64,000 nt of DNA from Anagrus nilaparvatae. Lineage: Eukaryota > Arthropoda > Insecta > Hymenoptera > Mymaridae. Position numbers and translations under genes: made by a program. Under the pieces are notes generated by a model. It was not told the origin of the DNA, searched no databases, and was given only the letters and a program-made list of their open reading frames with translations. Shown piece by piece: positions 12,557-24,412 of the stretch; positions within the stretch are counted from its first letter, which is position 1, and every line of letters starts with the position of its first letter. Where the stretch lies: assembly GCA_022575985.1 (NCBI GenBank), contig JAKSXM010000238.1, positions 13,844,001 through 13,908,000 on the forward strand, in the 5' to 3' direction.

Positions 12557-12670
12557 AAGCTCTTTCCAGACCTAATTATTTTTTTAAAATCTTGAGTGCT
12601 TTGACTATACTCTTTGGTATAGTAAAAGCACATGGAGTTTAAAAAAAATTATTAGATGTAGAAAGGGCTT
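12557..12670 (+). ncRNA. Imperfect long hairpin, microRNA-precursor-like
   Basis: The arms at about 12557-12610 and 12617-12670 pair over most of their length around a short TCTTT loop. The inner stem is GTGCTTT-g-ACTATAC against GTATAGT-a-AAAGCAC, which is 14 pairs with one mismatch. It lies about 105 bp upstream of LRR1. It could be a pre-miRNA or a small MITE remnant. I do not recognise a known mature miRNA in either arm. Confidence 0.35.
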
Positions 12671-12775
12671 AAGGCAGTGCACGTTTTTTCCCGCGTTTAA
12701 AGGACTCAAAAATAAAAGCATCGCTCGATGCACTTCTAACTTTTTTTTTAGTTCTTTGTATAATATCTAGTCAAA

Positions 12776-14147
12776 ATGAAATTAATTTGTAGCGTTGAAA
12801 TTTCTAACAGACTGTTAAATACACTTCCAATTAAAACATCAAAAGCCAAGGCTCAAAAATCTTGTTTAGCCATAGGAAAACCGTCAGCAAAAAATGAAGA
12901 TGTTTACTTGTTGCTACAAACTAAAACAAATAAAACTGGCACCAAATACAAGGTATCTATTTAAAATTAATTAGGTGGTTTTCTAAAAAGTGTTATAATT
13001 TTTTATTTATTATTTTTAGATCGTTAATAATGTAGAACAAATATTTTCAAAATTCATCAATGAAGGAAAGTCTACTATCAGAATAAAAGAACCTCCTCAT
13101 GATTTAAATATAAAAGGTGATCCAATGCAGTTAAGAAGCTTTCTTCATGTCCTAAAACTTGGGATCACAAATAAGCTGGATACAGCAAATCTTACATTAT
13201 CTACCATTTCTACAAATAAATTAACTTTATCCTTAAAAACAAAAGTAGTGATAAAGAAAATGTCAGATTATCCTACTTTGCAAGGGTTCCCAAGAAACAC
13301 AGAAGAATTACATATAGCTGATCTTGCAAGAAAATCTTTTGATCGTCAAATTTTAAAGCTTCAAAGTTTGAGAGTTTTAAATTTGCAGGGTAATAATTTA
13401 ACTAATTTACCCCATGAAATTGGATTCATGACAAATCTACAAGAATTAATTTTATCAAAAAATCAACTAGGAAGGAGTCCAGAATCTAAATGGTCATGGC
13501 TAAAAGGTATTTCAATAAGGAAAAAGCTCCGTTTGTTAGATTTAAGTTCTAATCAATTAAAGTTTATACCAAATCAAATAAAAAATTTATATTGCTTAGT
13601 AACTTTGAATCTTAATCAAAACGAGCTTTCTCATATGCCACATTCTATAGGGAGTTTAAAAACATTAAAATATCTTTACATATCTAAAAATAACTTTGAT
13701 CATTTACCTGGGAGTATGAGAAATTTAAGATTACAAGATTTAGATATTTCACACAATCCATTTATTTTATTGCAAGAAAATAATTTAAGTTGCAATATAA
13801 AAGTTCCATCACTTCTAGAATCAGCAGGTCGAATCGTTCTTAAAACAAGGTAAAAAATATATTCATGTTAAATTCCAATGGAAATTCTAGTATAAATTAT
13901 TAAATTTAATTTTAGGAAATATTATGATGCAAGTATTATTCCTTACACTTTGATAGGATATTTAGATGAAGCAAAATATTGTATGTGTGGAGTAGCATGT
14001 TTTGATTCATATTTAAAAAAGCTAATGAATATTAATTTATCTGTTATTGCTCAAAGTATTACAGTTACAAATAACAATGTTTTCTTTGAATGTTATTTTT
14101 GTTCTATTCAGTGTTATAGAAAATTTAGTAATTTTCAAAGATTCTGA
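12776..14147 (+). CDS. LRR1: Leucine-rich repeat protein 1 (CUL2 substrate receptor)
   Basis: LRR1 is the substrate receptor of CRL2-LRR1, which ubiquitylates MCM7 so that the CMG helicase is unloaded at the end of replication. Exons are 12776-12952, 13020-13849 and 13916-14147, giving 412 codons (human 414). The N-terminal ~120 residues form the family's PH-like module. Several LRRs follow, such as LRVLNLQGNNLTNLP, LRLLDLSSNQLKFIP and LVTLNLNQNELSHMP. The C-terminus carries the paired-cysteine segment CMCGVACFDSYL...CYFCSIQCY typical of the family's Cul2-box end. ATG at 12776 begins MKLICSVE. The 3' end converges on EXOSC10 with only 155 bp between them. Confidence 0.93.
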
Positions 14148-14302
14148 TTTTTTTTCTATTTATAAGATGTAAGAGTTAAGATGCTAGGTTATTTATTATA
14201 TAATTAAGAAATATGTGCTTGTTACTTAAATATTTATTAAAAAAATTTAATAAAAAATAAAATTACATTATTTATAAGAACGAACAATATAAATATATTT
14301 TT

Positions 14303-16570
14303 TTAAGACTTAGAATTCAAGTGCCTTTTTCTTTTTTTACCTTTCATTTGATTAAAGCTTTTAACAGGTGGTGAATCAAGAATGGAATTATTTATGATTT
14401 CTTTATTTAAACGTGAAAATTTTTCTTGTTTTTTATTGCTTACTTTATCTGAAATTTTTTTGAAATGTTCATGTACACGACCTATACTTTCTGTAATTTC
14501 TTTTTTCCTTTTATCAGTTTCTTCCACTGCTTTCTTATAGTGATCATATACTCTGGTTTTACTGTCATTAATTTCTTCTGTAATAACATTTTGATTTTTG
14601 TTCGTTTCTTTCTTATTTCTATCTTTTTCCTCTACTTCTGTTACAACTGGCAAAGTTAATTTATACCTTTTAAATGGACTTATAAATATTAATTTCCTTT
14701 TTTTATTTAATTTTCTACTTTTATTTTCATTTTCATCCTCTGAAGAACTATCAAAAATTGATATATGCTTTATTCTATTTTTAACAAAGGATTTACTTTT
14801 TTCATTATCTTTTAATAAGCAAGGTAAATTGGCTCTTATTTCCATATTATTTGGCAAATCATGAGGTGTATAAATCCAAGAATATGATTTTGAAACTTGA
14901 CTTCTTTGATTTAAACGTTGCTTTATTTCTGTTTCAAGAATAGGTTTTATCAGAGACTGTTCTCTACCTTTTAAAATAATTTTGTGGATTTTAAGTAAAT
15001 TTTGTCGAACTAACGGGGGTATGGGATTACAGCATGCCAAGACTCCTTGCATTTCTCTGGGTAAGTTTTCTGCAATGTTTAGTAACATATGATTTGGTAA
15101 TACATAATTAGTGCTATCATCTTCTTCTCTTGCAGTTTGATCCCTCCACTTATGTAATTCTTTTAAAACAAATAGTTGTTTATTATTAAAATTCTTTTGA
15201 CTTTTCCTATAAATATTCATGTAACTGTCTTCTGTCCATATTGGTTTTATGTAAGTTATTTTACATATTTGTGTACTTCTATTATACACTGCCTCTAAAA
15301 TATTGCTTTCACCATTCCCGCTATCAATTAAAGAGTTTTGTAATATATCTTTAATATATATCAAGTAATGGGTATCTTCCCTGGCATACTTGATAAGTTC
15401 ATCTGGTAAGGGTCTGATTCTCCAATCAGCTAATTGAAAGTGTTTGTTGGGATTAATATTACAATAAGTTTTCATCAGATATGCCAAACTTAAAAATGGT
15501 AATTCAAGTTGTTTTGCTGCTTGGTAGGTATCAAACATGTTAACAACATATATTGAAAAATCTCTTTGTAACCATTGTATGTCAGAATCTGCTCCATGAA
15601 ATACCTTGAGGATTGAAGGCTTTGTAAATATTTCATTTAATAAATGTAGTTCAGATCTTAATGCTAAAGAATCTACCAAATAATCGGTATCTTTTGTTGA
15701 TATTTGAATCAAACAAGTTATGCCTAAAAAACTTCTGTAAGAATGATGTTCTAAATCAACCGCTATTTCGTCATAACTTTCTAAATCTTTTATCATTAAT
15801 TTTAGATCATCTAATTTTTCAATTATTATTAGTTGTGTTTCTTCTAATGATTTGTACTTTGTAGGATTCCTTTTTTTCAACTGTTTTTCTAGAGGGTTAA
15901 AACTGTTCAATTCAAATTCATATGGATGATAACACTCTTCATTTTGAATATCTTCATTTGTTAACAATGGTCTTAAAGCATTTGGTTTATATTTTAAATT
16001 GGGTTTCCAAGATTTGTAGCTATTATCAATTTTGTCACTGAAAGTCAGCTGTGGTCTCTGAACATTTTTAGCAGCCAATAAACGAATAGCTTGCGATTGC
16101 GAAGGAGTTACATTTGCTTTATTACTATTTACATTTTTATTCCAACTTCCATTAAGAATTTTATCTTTTGGAGTTTGAGAAACTATTAATTCTATAGCTG
16201 GACTTTTATTGAATCCAGACTCTCCATTTATTAAAAATTCTGCCCGATCTAGGAAAAAGTCATTAGCACCAACAAGCAAATCAAATTTCTCTTCAACATC
16301 TCGAGTTTTAATATTGCCAGCTATTCCAGTTTGTCTAATAATTTTATGCATTGAATTCACAACAGATTTTATCTGTTTTTTTCTTATATCATTAAATGTT
16401 GCAAAACATTCGTAATAGTTAAAGTTTTCAGCAGCTGGTAGACTATTTGAAGACTTGATACCATTTCTGATAGCGTTAAATCCATCTTTTACAAATTTAT
16501 CAAAATTACTGTCTTCTATCGATAAACTATCATTTTTTTTTTCAATCATCTCTACATCTGAATCTGACAT
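14303..16570 (-). CDS. EXOSC10: Exosome component 10 / Rrp6 3'-5' exoribonuclease
   Basis: EXOSC10 is the nuclear exosome's distributive 3'-5' exonuclease, which processes rRNA, snoRNA and aberrant RNAs. It is a single exon of 755 codons (human about 885). An N-terminal PMC2NT region covers about residues 20-110. The DEDDy nuclease follows, with Asp272 and Glu274 in VDLEHH, Asp330 in HGADSDIQWL, and Tyr395 and Asp399 in YAREDTHYL. The spacing matches the human catalytic set exactly. An HRDC domain around residues 470-550 contains LRKWRDQTAREEDDS-like residues (here HKWRDQTAREEDDS). The Lys-rich tail (620-755) fits the lasso/nuclear-localisation region. No inactivating change is seen. Confidence 0.97.
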   Translation of the reverse strand: MSDSDVEMIEKKNDSLSIEDSNFDKFVKDGFNAIRNGIKSSNSLPAAENFNYYECFATFNDIRKKQIKSVVNSMHKIIRQTGIAGNIKTRDVEEKFDLLVGANDFFLDRAEFLINGESGFNKSPAIELIVSQTPKDKILNGSWNKNVNSNKANVTPSQSQAIRLLAAKNVQRPQLTFSDKIDNSYKSWKPNLKYKPNALRPLLTNEDIQNEECYHPYEFELNSFNPLEKQLKKRNPTKYKSLEETQLIIIEKLDDLKLMIKDLESYDEIAVDLEHHSYRSFLGITCLIQISTKDTDYLVDSLALRSELHLLNEIFTKPSILKVFHGADSDIQWLQRDFSIYVVNMFDTYQAAKQLELPFLSLAYLMKTYCNINPNKHFQLADWRIRPLPDELIKYAREDTHYLIYIKDILQNSLIDSGNGESNILEAVYNRSTQICKITYIKPIWTEDSYMNIYRKSQKNFNNKQLFVLKELHKWRDQTAREEDDSTNYVLPNHMLLNIAENLPREMQGVLACCNPIPPLVRQNLLKIHKIILKGREQSLIKPILETEIKQRLNQRSQVSKSYSWIYTPHDLPNNMEIRANLPCLLKDNEKSKSFVKNRIKHISIFDSSSEDENENKSRKLNKKRKLIFISPFKRYKLTLPVVTEVEEKDRNKKETNKNQNVITEEINDSKTRVYDHYKKAVEETDKRKKEITESIGRVHEHFKKISDKVSNKKQEKFSRLNKEIINNSILDSPPVKSFNQMKGKKRKRHLNSKS

Positions 16571-17326
16571 TTTTTACTTTTATGTGAGTAAAAAATTTCC
16601 AAGAGGATTTGTTTTTATATGAAATAAAATTCATAAGTTTGGTACTAAATAGACATAATTTAAATTATAGTAAATGCATATAAAATATATTGTTAAAATA
16701 ATAAAATAATTACCGAAATGAATGTAAAAATATTAAATTATTAAGGTGTTCTAAATGTGTTTGTAGGTGTACCTTGAAGCACAAAATTTTTTAGGTTAAT
16801 TTATCTTTATCACGTGATTACATGTTACACATGTGCACTTGATTCAAATCCGAGTTTCTCCGATTGATCATTGCAGAATGGTGAAGATTGAATTAAAAGT
16901 TGCTGAAACAAAAAGTTTAAAATACAATAAAATTATTTTAAATAATCGCTGAATACCAATAATATATTATTATGCATTATGTAAGTTCAAGAAAAAAATT
17001 ATTTTCTCATATATGAATGTTTTTCTGCTAATTCAAAATCCAATTATTCAAAAGAAAATACATTTATTATATTGCGTATTTATAAATATCTACTATTAAT
17101 TTCTATAATATTCAAATATTAGGCAAGTATAACATTTTATTAATTGGTAATTAATAATAATAATAATCGTTTTTATCGTTTATTTTAATTATGCATTATT
17201 TATTTAAAATTTTCAAATTAAATATTGCGGAAATTTATCTCGATTTTTAAATAGTAATCGATCTCACAGAGGGCAGTTTTCAATAATCACTTCAGGGCGG
17301 AAGGCGAAGGAGTCTGTTTTGTTGGT
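16571..17326. other. Divergent promoter region, EXOSC10 and NSA2/RpS27A
   Basis: The region is non-coding and AT-rich. It contains an E-box palindrome TCACGTGA at 16810-16817, of the type bound by bHLH-zip factors such as USF, MITF or Max, followed by ACATGTTACACATGTGC. No ORF of interest. Confidence 0.5.
16810..16817. promoter_or_regulatory. E-box TCACGTGA
   Basis: A perfect 8-bp E-box lies 240 bp upstream of the EXOSC10 start. bHLH-zip factors are known to bind this word; use here is inferred. Confidence 0.35.
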
Positions 17327-17364
17327 CTTTTCTTTTCCGAGGCATGCTGTAACTATATCGGCAA
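17327..17364 (+). promoter_or_regulatory. TOP-like non-coding first exon with a two-codon uORF
   Basis: A pyrimidine tract (CTTTTCTTTTCC) at 17327-17338 looks like a terminal-oligopyrimidine start of a translation gene. A good donor, CAA|GTATCT, follows at 17365. The exon contains ATG CTG TAA (17344-17352), a minimal uORF. The first in-line acceptors are at 17992-17993 (NSA2) and 18972-18973 (RpS27A). No other 5' exon for RpS27A is visible, so this exon may serve either or both genes. Confidence 0.45.
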
Positions 17365-18019
17365 GTATCTAATAAAACAATTTATTGTAATAAATTAATA
17401 CAAACTATTTGTTAATAAAAAATTTTTATTTTAAAATTTATACTAAAATTTTAACCAGCATTGTAACAAATTTTTATCTAAAAAAAATGGGTAGAATTAA
17501 TTTTAAATGATATCACGCGTTCACCCACGATGGAATATAACCTAAAAACTATAAAATTTCAAAAATTTTTTAATCGTACTATTTTAATTAATTTTTTTTA
17601 ATTTATTTTTGCGATTTTGGAGTTTTTTACAACTATTATCCTGGACTTTAATTTTAAGTTAAAATATTGTACATTGTACACATATATTTTGGCTGTACCT
17701 GTTTTGACTTTCAATTATGAGTGCATCTGCTCCCATGTGTAAATATAAATAATTTTTTGTTTTTTTTTAAGTTAAAGGTATTTTATTATAAATAATTGTA
17801 GTTTCAAAAAAACTTCAAAATTGCAAATTTTTCAGGTAAAAAATTCTTTTAAAACCTTTTTTCAGTTTAAGTGTGTAAACGATATAATATTTTGAAAGTC
17901 TTAATTTGGTAAGTCAAATATTAAGTGTACAATCTTATTTTATTTATTATATTTGATAAAAAATTACATATTTATTTTTATTTGGATTTACAGGTACTGA
18001 TATAAGAATATAAATCAAC

Positions 18020-18799
18020 ATGCCACAAAACGAGTATATTGAACGACACAGAAAATTATATGGTCGAAGATTGGATTATGAAGAGCGTAAAAGAAAAAGA
18101 GAGGCTAGAGCACCTCATAAGCTTGCGGAAAAAGCTCGTTCTTTGCGAGGAATAAAAGCTAAACTTTTTAATAAACAACGCAGAAATGAAAAAATTCAAA
18201 TGAAAAAGAAAATTAAAGCTCATGAAGAGCGTAATGTTAAAAAAAAAGAAGAACCAGCCCCAGAAGGAGCATTACCAGTTTATTTGTTGGATCGAGATGT
18301 TACTTCAAGAGCCAAAGTATTATCTAACATGATAAAACAAAAACGTAAAGAAAAAGCTGGAAAATGGGATGTACCAATACCAAAAGTCAAAGCACAATCA
18401 GAATCAGAAGTATTTAAAGTTTTACGAAGTGGAAAAACCAAACGAAAGTCGTGGAAAAGAATGGTAACAAAAGTTACGTACGTTGGTGAGAACTTTACGC
18501 GTAAGCCACCGAAATTCGAAAGATTTATTAGACCCATGGCACTGAGGTTCAAAAAGGCTCATGTTTCTCATCCAGAACTAAAAGCAACATTCTGTTTACC
18601 TATCATAGGAGTAAAAAGGAATCCAAGTTCTCCTATGTACACCACTTTAGGAGTAATCACAAAAGGAACAATAATTGAAGTAAATATATCAGAACTTGGA
18701 TTAGTTACACAATCAGGAAAAGTTGTTTGGGGAAAATATGCTCAAGTTACAAATAATCCAGAAAATGATGGCTGCATTAATGCTGTTTTATTGGTTTAA
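18020..18799 (+). CDS. NSA2: Ribosome biogenesis protein NSA2
   Basis: NSA2 is a pre-60S assembly factor acting in the nucleolus/nucleus in 27S pre-rRNA processing. The coding sequence is a single exon of 259 codons (human 260). It starts [20 protein letters not shown], the near-invariant family N-terminus, and ends GCINAVLLV. The Lys/Arg-rich N-terminal half and the C-terminal RPS8e-like beta domain ([22 protein letters not shown]) are both intact. A 5' UTR acceptor lies at 17992-17993, so there is probably an upstream non-coding exon. A polyadenylation-like GAATAAAA occurs about 45 bp after the stop, followed 140 bp later by RpS27A. Confidence 0.97.
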   Translation: MPQNEYIERHRKLYGRRLDYEERKRKREARAPHKLAEKARSLRGIKAKLFNKQRRNEKIQMKKKIKAHEERNVKKKEEPAPEGALPVYLLDRDVTSRAKVLSNMIKQKRKEKAGKWDVPIPKVKAQSESEVFKVLRSGKTKRKSWKRMVTKVTYVGENFTRKPPKFERFIRPMALRFKKAHVSHPELKATFCLPIIGVKRNPSSPMYTTLGVITKGTIIEVNISELGLVTQSGKVVWGKYAQVTNNPENDGCINAVLLV

Positions 18800-18979
18800 A
18801 GATGCAAAAATTATTATTTTTTTATTTAAGTTTTATATTTAGTGAATAAAAATTTTCAATTCCAATTTTGATTTTATTTATTTAATCATATCCTAAATTT
18901 TTACAATGCTGGTTGAAATATTAAAATTTTTTATAATTTTTCTGTTATTTAATTTTAAAAATAAAATTTTCAGGAATAA

Positions 18980-19523
<544 letters not shown>

Positions 19524-20133
19524 TTACAGAAGCTAATCTGTATTTAATATCTTAATTATAATAAATTTTATTACATAAAAAATGTCTCGTTTTTATTTTT
19601 TTTATTTTTTCTTTTTTATTAAACAAAATAGAAAAAATTCAAATTTATTACTATATCTTATACACAATTGTTTTTACATTTAATTAATTTCAATTAAGTT
19701 ATTTTATAACAGTTTTATTATACAGATTTTTAGAAAATTACAATTAAAGTAAATACAGTTTGCACTTAATTTAATAGTAAAAAAATATGGTTACATGGTT
19801 TATAAAATACATTTAAAACGCATAAGATAATAAAGATTGAATTACTATCGTTTTATTTACTAAATTCAGCTTGTTTACAAATTAAGATGAGTACAGCTTT
19901 AAAAATAGTTGCTTTAGATTCATTTTATTTTACATTTTTATCCTATGGCAAATTCTTAAATTTAATATTTTTACATTAAAAACTTGGAAAAGATATACTT
20001 AATTTAATCATAAAATTAATATAAAAATCCTATAAAAAAAATATACAATTCAAAAGGATTTAAACACAATTTTTTTTAGTATTAATAATTAAAAACTTCT
20101 CGTAAATCTAATAGTAAAAAAAATTAAAATTTA
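19524..20133. other. Convergent intergenic region
   Basis: The 3' UTRs of RpS27A (+) and GRAMD1 (-). Very AT-rich with no open frame of note. Confidence 0.6.
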
Positions 20134-23004
20134 TTACAATTCTTGATTATTGTGTTCATTTCGAGGATTTGCATTATTTAATCCAGATTTCAATACGGAA
20201 AACATTTTCTCAGTTGCTGTTGGATGAATACTCATTTGTAGCTGCGTTAATGATTCTTCCGTCTAATTAAAAAAAAAATATTAAAAAAGATACAAAATAA
20301 AATATTTTCAAAATACATTACTTGTCTTAGCAACTGAACTGCTGTGTGCAGTATCCTTTGCCATCTTTTCATTTCAACATTATGTAAACTTTCTTGTTGT
20401 TGTAATAAATTTATCCAATCTTCTTCAGATTTGGGAGTATTTCTTCAAAAAAAAAAAAAAAAAAAAAATAGATAAAAATTACCAATTTTTCTATATACAT
20501 ATTCTGTTTTTTTAGTATATTATTTAATTGGCTTACTTAAATTCATTTAAGTCCATTACAGTGTATGAATTTGAATCATCTACACTCCAAATTTTGTAAC
20601 AAAGTATTCCATTAATTATCAGTAGAATAATAACTGCAGCAAGCAATACCCAATTAATAACTCCAGATAGGTTTGATAAATCAGGAAAAATTTTATACAA
20701 ATGTCTAGACTTTTCCTTTACAGAATCATGACGATTAAAGGCTGTATAGTCAGGAGATTGAGTTTGTATTGTAATACCTGAACTTGTAATTTGCCTTCTT
20801 CTAATTTGTTTTTTTAAGCTACTTTCTTCAACGTTAATTTCCTTGCATTCAGCATTTAATGCAGTTAGCAAATCACGAAAATATTCTTCCATACCTAACC
20901 AGCAATTTTTCTCAATAAAACCTAAAATTGAAAATAAAATTTTTAGTTTTATAAATTTAAAACTAAATACTTGAATATAATTAAAATCACTTTTAACAAG
21001 AACCCAAACATTTTTTTTATATTTTATGTCTGCATAAACTGTTAAACTAGTCTCATTTTCAGAAATTTTCCTTAAACAATAATGGGAAAATACAACAAAT
21101 GAATTTGCATATGGAATTCCAGCATTTATACTTTCAGTATCTATACTGTATAATTGTCCTGATTTACTACATGGTAATAGAACCTATTTAAAATAATATT
21201 GAATAAGTTATGCTAAAAAATATAAATAGCTGACCTTTTTAAAAAATTACCTGACTTTCTTTAACTTGAGAAGATTTAGGACCAATAGCTTGATTAAGGA
21301 AAAGAGTTAAAGACACAGTTCTTGTTTTTTGTTCAATATTATCATCTTGAACCCAGACTGATTGAACTAAATCTGTAATGAGAATATGATTTTCATGTTT
21401 TAAAATTGATTATGAATTAAAATTTTAGTTTAGCATACCAGTTGTCTTTCTTGAAGTATGAAAGTCTAAAAAGAACTTTGAGTTAGTAAAAAGTAAAGTA
21501 AAAAGTTGATCTACATTTATTGGTATTACGGCTTTGACCAACTGTTTTCCTTCGTGAGTAGAGTCACATTTAATTGTATTATCAATACTTGAGTCTAAAA
21601 TAATATTTTAATTGAATATTAAAAATAAATTAAAGACCAAATATTTTTTTTACCTAATAATGAATTCTTTTCTGAATCACTATCATTTTCAAAAATATCA
21701 CTTGTTTCAATCTCTTTTTCAGTTACACTATTTAATGAATTTGAAGTAGACTTTAAAAGTGCATCAGGAACAATAGTTAGCGAGTTTTCAATATTGGTAA
21801 TATCAGAAACTGTATCTGAATAAATAGCTACAGATGATTTTTCTTCATTAGGAGATATGGCATGAGACATATGGTAATCTTCGTCATCAGATGTTAAGCC
21901 TAATTGCTCTCCATAACATTCATGAACAAGCTTCCAAATTTCTGTATTACTCATTGGCTGTATAAAAGATTATGTAAATAAAATTTAATATTATTATTTT
22001 AAGATATAAATTTATTTTAATACCTTTTCTAATAAAGCATTTTGCCAAATTTTAAATATCATAACATAAGTCTTATCTCTTGACCCAAAAGATGCAAAGA
22101 AGAATTTATTTGTTGCAGTAGTTATTAATATAGCATTTGGAATAACTAAAGCTGTTTTTTCTTTAGTTATAGCTGTTACATCCTTCCAACGAATAGAAAC
22201 AAGAGTTTCCCACATGAATATATTTGCATAAAAGCAAGCGTAATTTTGACTTATGTATAATCTTCCATGGACTAAAATTTCCCTTTGTAAAGCACATGAA
22301 TAATCTATAAATAATAACTTTTTATAATAATATTTTAGTTTTTTAAATAGTATTAACCAACTTAATCAACTTACCAACAATTAGCCTTTCTTCATTTGGT
22401 ATGTCTTTGAAAATTTTTTTAAAGTCAATAGAACGAGATTTGTAAGTTGGAAAAAATACATTAGAGTACCAAGATTTTTTTTTCCCTCTGTGATTATTTT
22501 TTTTATCTTTTTTTTGTTCAGTAATATTTTTTGTAGTATCTGTTGAACTTGATGTTAATAACGAAAGGTCCTGTAAAGTTTATATTATTACTGATATATT
22601 TAATTAAGATTAATCAGTGATAATTGCATAGCACCTGTACTTGATAACCATTTAAGTTAATTGAATTGTAAGAATTCTTTTGTAAATGATTAGTATTATT
22701 ATTTTTTTTACTATGTCGAGGACTTGGTTTAGGTGATAAATTTAAATTCGATGTCATATTACTAGTGCAGTCTTTTCCTTCTTTCATTGTATCTTGTAAA
22801 AAATTATTTAATGCATCGTTAGTATTATTACTAATAGTTAATTTATTTAGCTTGGAACTTGAAGGAGAAATAACATTATTAATTATTTCATGACTTGATA
22901 TCACAAGATTTTCTATAGGTTTATGATCCCTGTGAAAGAAAATTATTATAATAATTAAAATAAGATTTTTTACCAATACTTAATATTTACTGAATAACTA
23001 ACAT
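20134..23004 (-). CDS. GRAMD1: GRAM domain protein 1 / Aster sterol transporter
   Basis: Aster proteins are ER-anchored carriers moving sterol from plasma membrane to ER at contact sites. Exons in transcript order are 22991-23004 (start tentative), 22635-22929, 22375-22570, 22024-22304, 21654-21957, 21439-21594, 21251-21372, 20991-21183, 20537-20921, 20322-20442 and 20134-20262. They total 731 codons (human GRAMD1B about 738). A Ser/Asn-rich leader precedes the GRAM domain (about 145-260; ERLIVDYSCALQREIL, then SFGSRDKTYVMIFKIWQNAL). The linker ELGLTSDDED-like QLGLTSDDEDYH follows, then the sterol-binding VASt domain (about 375-520) and a transmembrane helix near 607-630. The 14-nt first exon was chosen because its donor and phase fit a 61-bp intron. 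An upstream start remains possible. Confidence 0.93.
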
Positions 23005-24412
23005 AATTTATTTATGTATTTGTAATACATTGAGTGCTTCTATATACTTAAACTTTTCCACTTAAAAAACAAAACTATTTTACATTATCTTTTGTTTAAA
23101 TTATGTAAACTTTAAAATGAAAAATATATCTAATGCATACATGTATTTGTTGTAATGCATGTACAAATTATATTTAATTACATAAACAATCGAATATTAA
23201 GCAATAAAAAATATTGTATAACATTTTTCAGTAAGTAAATTTTCCTACAAACATGTAAATAATTACTCCGAAATCTAAATTGGAGCCTCCACAATTATTT
23301 TAAATGCAGAAAAATATAAACACTTCTGTACTGGACATTTTACAACGTTGCCAATAAAAAATCCACGTACACAAAAACACTATCCGATTTTATATATATA
23401 TAGGTACACATGTACTTATTCGCGAATTTTCCTTTTTATTTACAAAAATTGAATAAATTATGATTTAAAAATTTTTTCTTGGATTTAAACATATTATAAT
23501 ATAGATAAAAATAATGGCGAAACAACAAAAAATATGATTTTTCAAAACGGACAAAGTAATAAAAAATCTACCCCCTTATAATATAATACCGGAATTTATA
23601 AAAAATATTTTTAAAATGGAGTTACCAAGGAAAGGATGGTAAAAAATATAGAATTTTAATTTTACTTCAAATTTTTATCTTATAACAAGATTCTATACAA
23701 CAAATGTGTTTAAAAATAACACATTTCTAAGCTTTTATGTATATATATAGCTTATAATACAATTAAACAAAATTTATCTTCAACTCATTGTTATTATTTT
23801 TCTTACTAATTTCAACTTATACTTTTTCTTTTTTTAAAGTTTATATTTAAATAAAATATAAGTAAAAATAATAAGTAATAAAAATTTTTACAATAGCTCT
23901 GAATGTATAAAATAAAAAAAAAAAAATTTCAAAAAAATCTCATTAACACTTTTACATAATTAACTTTATAAAATCAAACTTATAATTTACAAATCACATT
24001 TTATATTATGTTTTAATATACACTGAGCAAACTTAAATTTTTTTTTAATGTACAATTCCCATTATAAAACTTCTTACTACTTGAAAAAAACTTAAGTAAA
24101 AATTAAAATAAATTATAAGTCTTTATTTGAATGAAAATTTATAATTGTGTTTTAGCACAATTATTTATAAATTTATTTATATATATATATATGCTGAATA
24201 TATACTATATATATATATATATATAAGTATATATGTATATTTTTTATTTCTTTCATTATTCTTTTCTTTTAACTGAAAATTTAAAATAAAAGTAGTTAGA
24301 ATTTAGATTGCATAGATATTTATACTCTTTTAGAGATCTGAGGACGATTTAAATTCATAATAATAAACAAAAATTATTATGGAAATGCTTTTTAAAATTG
24401 GAATGTTGTTTG
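23005..24412. other. Intergenic, AT-rich, with TA microsatellite
   Basis: Upstream DNA of GRAMD1 and the STT3B 3' UTR. I see no gene. A TA repeat tract runs at about 24177-24227, interrupted by a GCTGAA word. Confidence 0.5.
24177..24228. repeat. (TA)n microsatellite
   Basis: Two blocks of alternating TA separated by a short non-repeat word. Confidence 0.85.

Larger units (their letters stand above)
11570..12775. other. Divergent intergenic region between WDTC1 and LRR1
   Basis: This holds upstream DNA of two divergent genes. Within it I see a perfect 20-bp palindrome at 11641-11660, a small perfect hairpin (CACTGCG-T-CGCAGTG) at 12306-12320 followed by seven Ts, and a 114-nt imperfect hairpin at 12557-12670. 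No coding region is supported. Confidence 0.6.

Noticed and set aside
12557..12670. miR-9 family member (TCTTTGGT seed)
   Set aside because: The seed-like word lies in the hairpin loop, not in an arm, and the rest of the mature sequence does not match.
18280..18552. Minus-strand ORF over NSA2
   Set aside because: It is a shadow of the conserved NSA2 frame.
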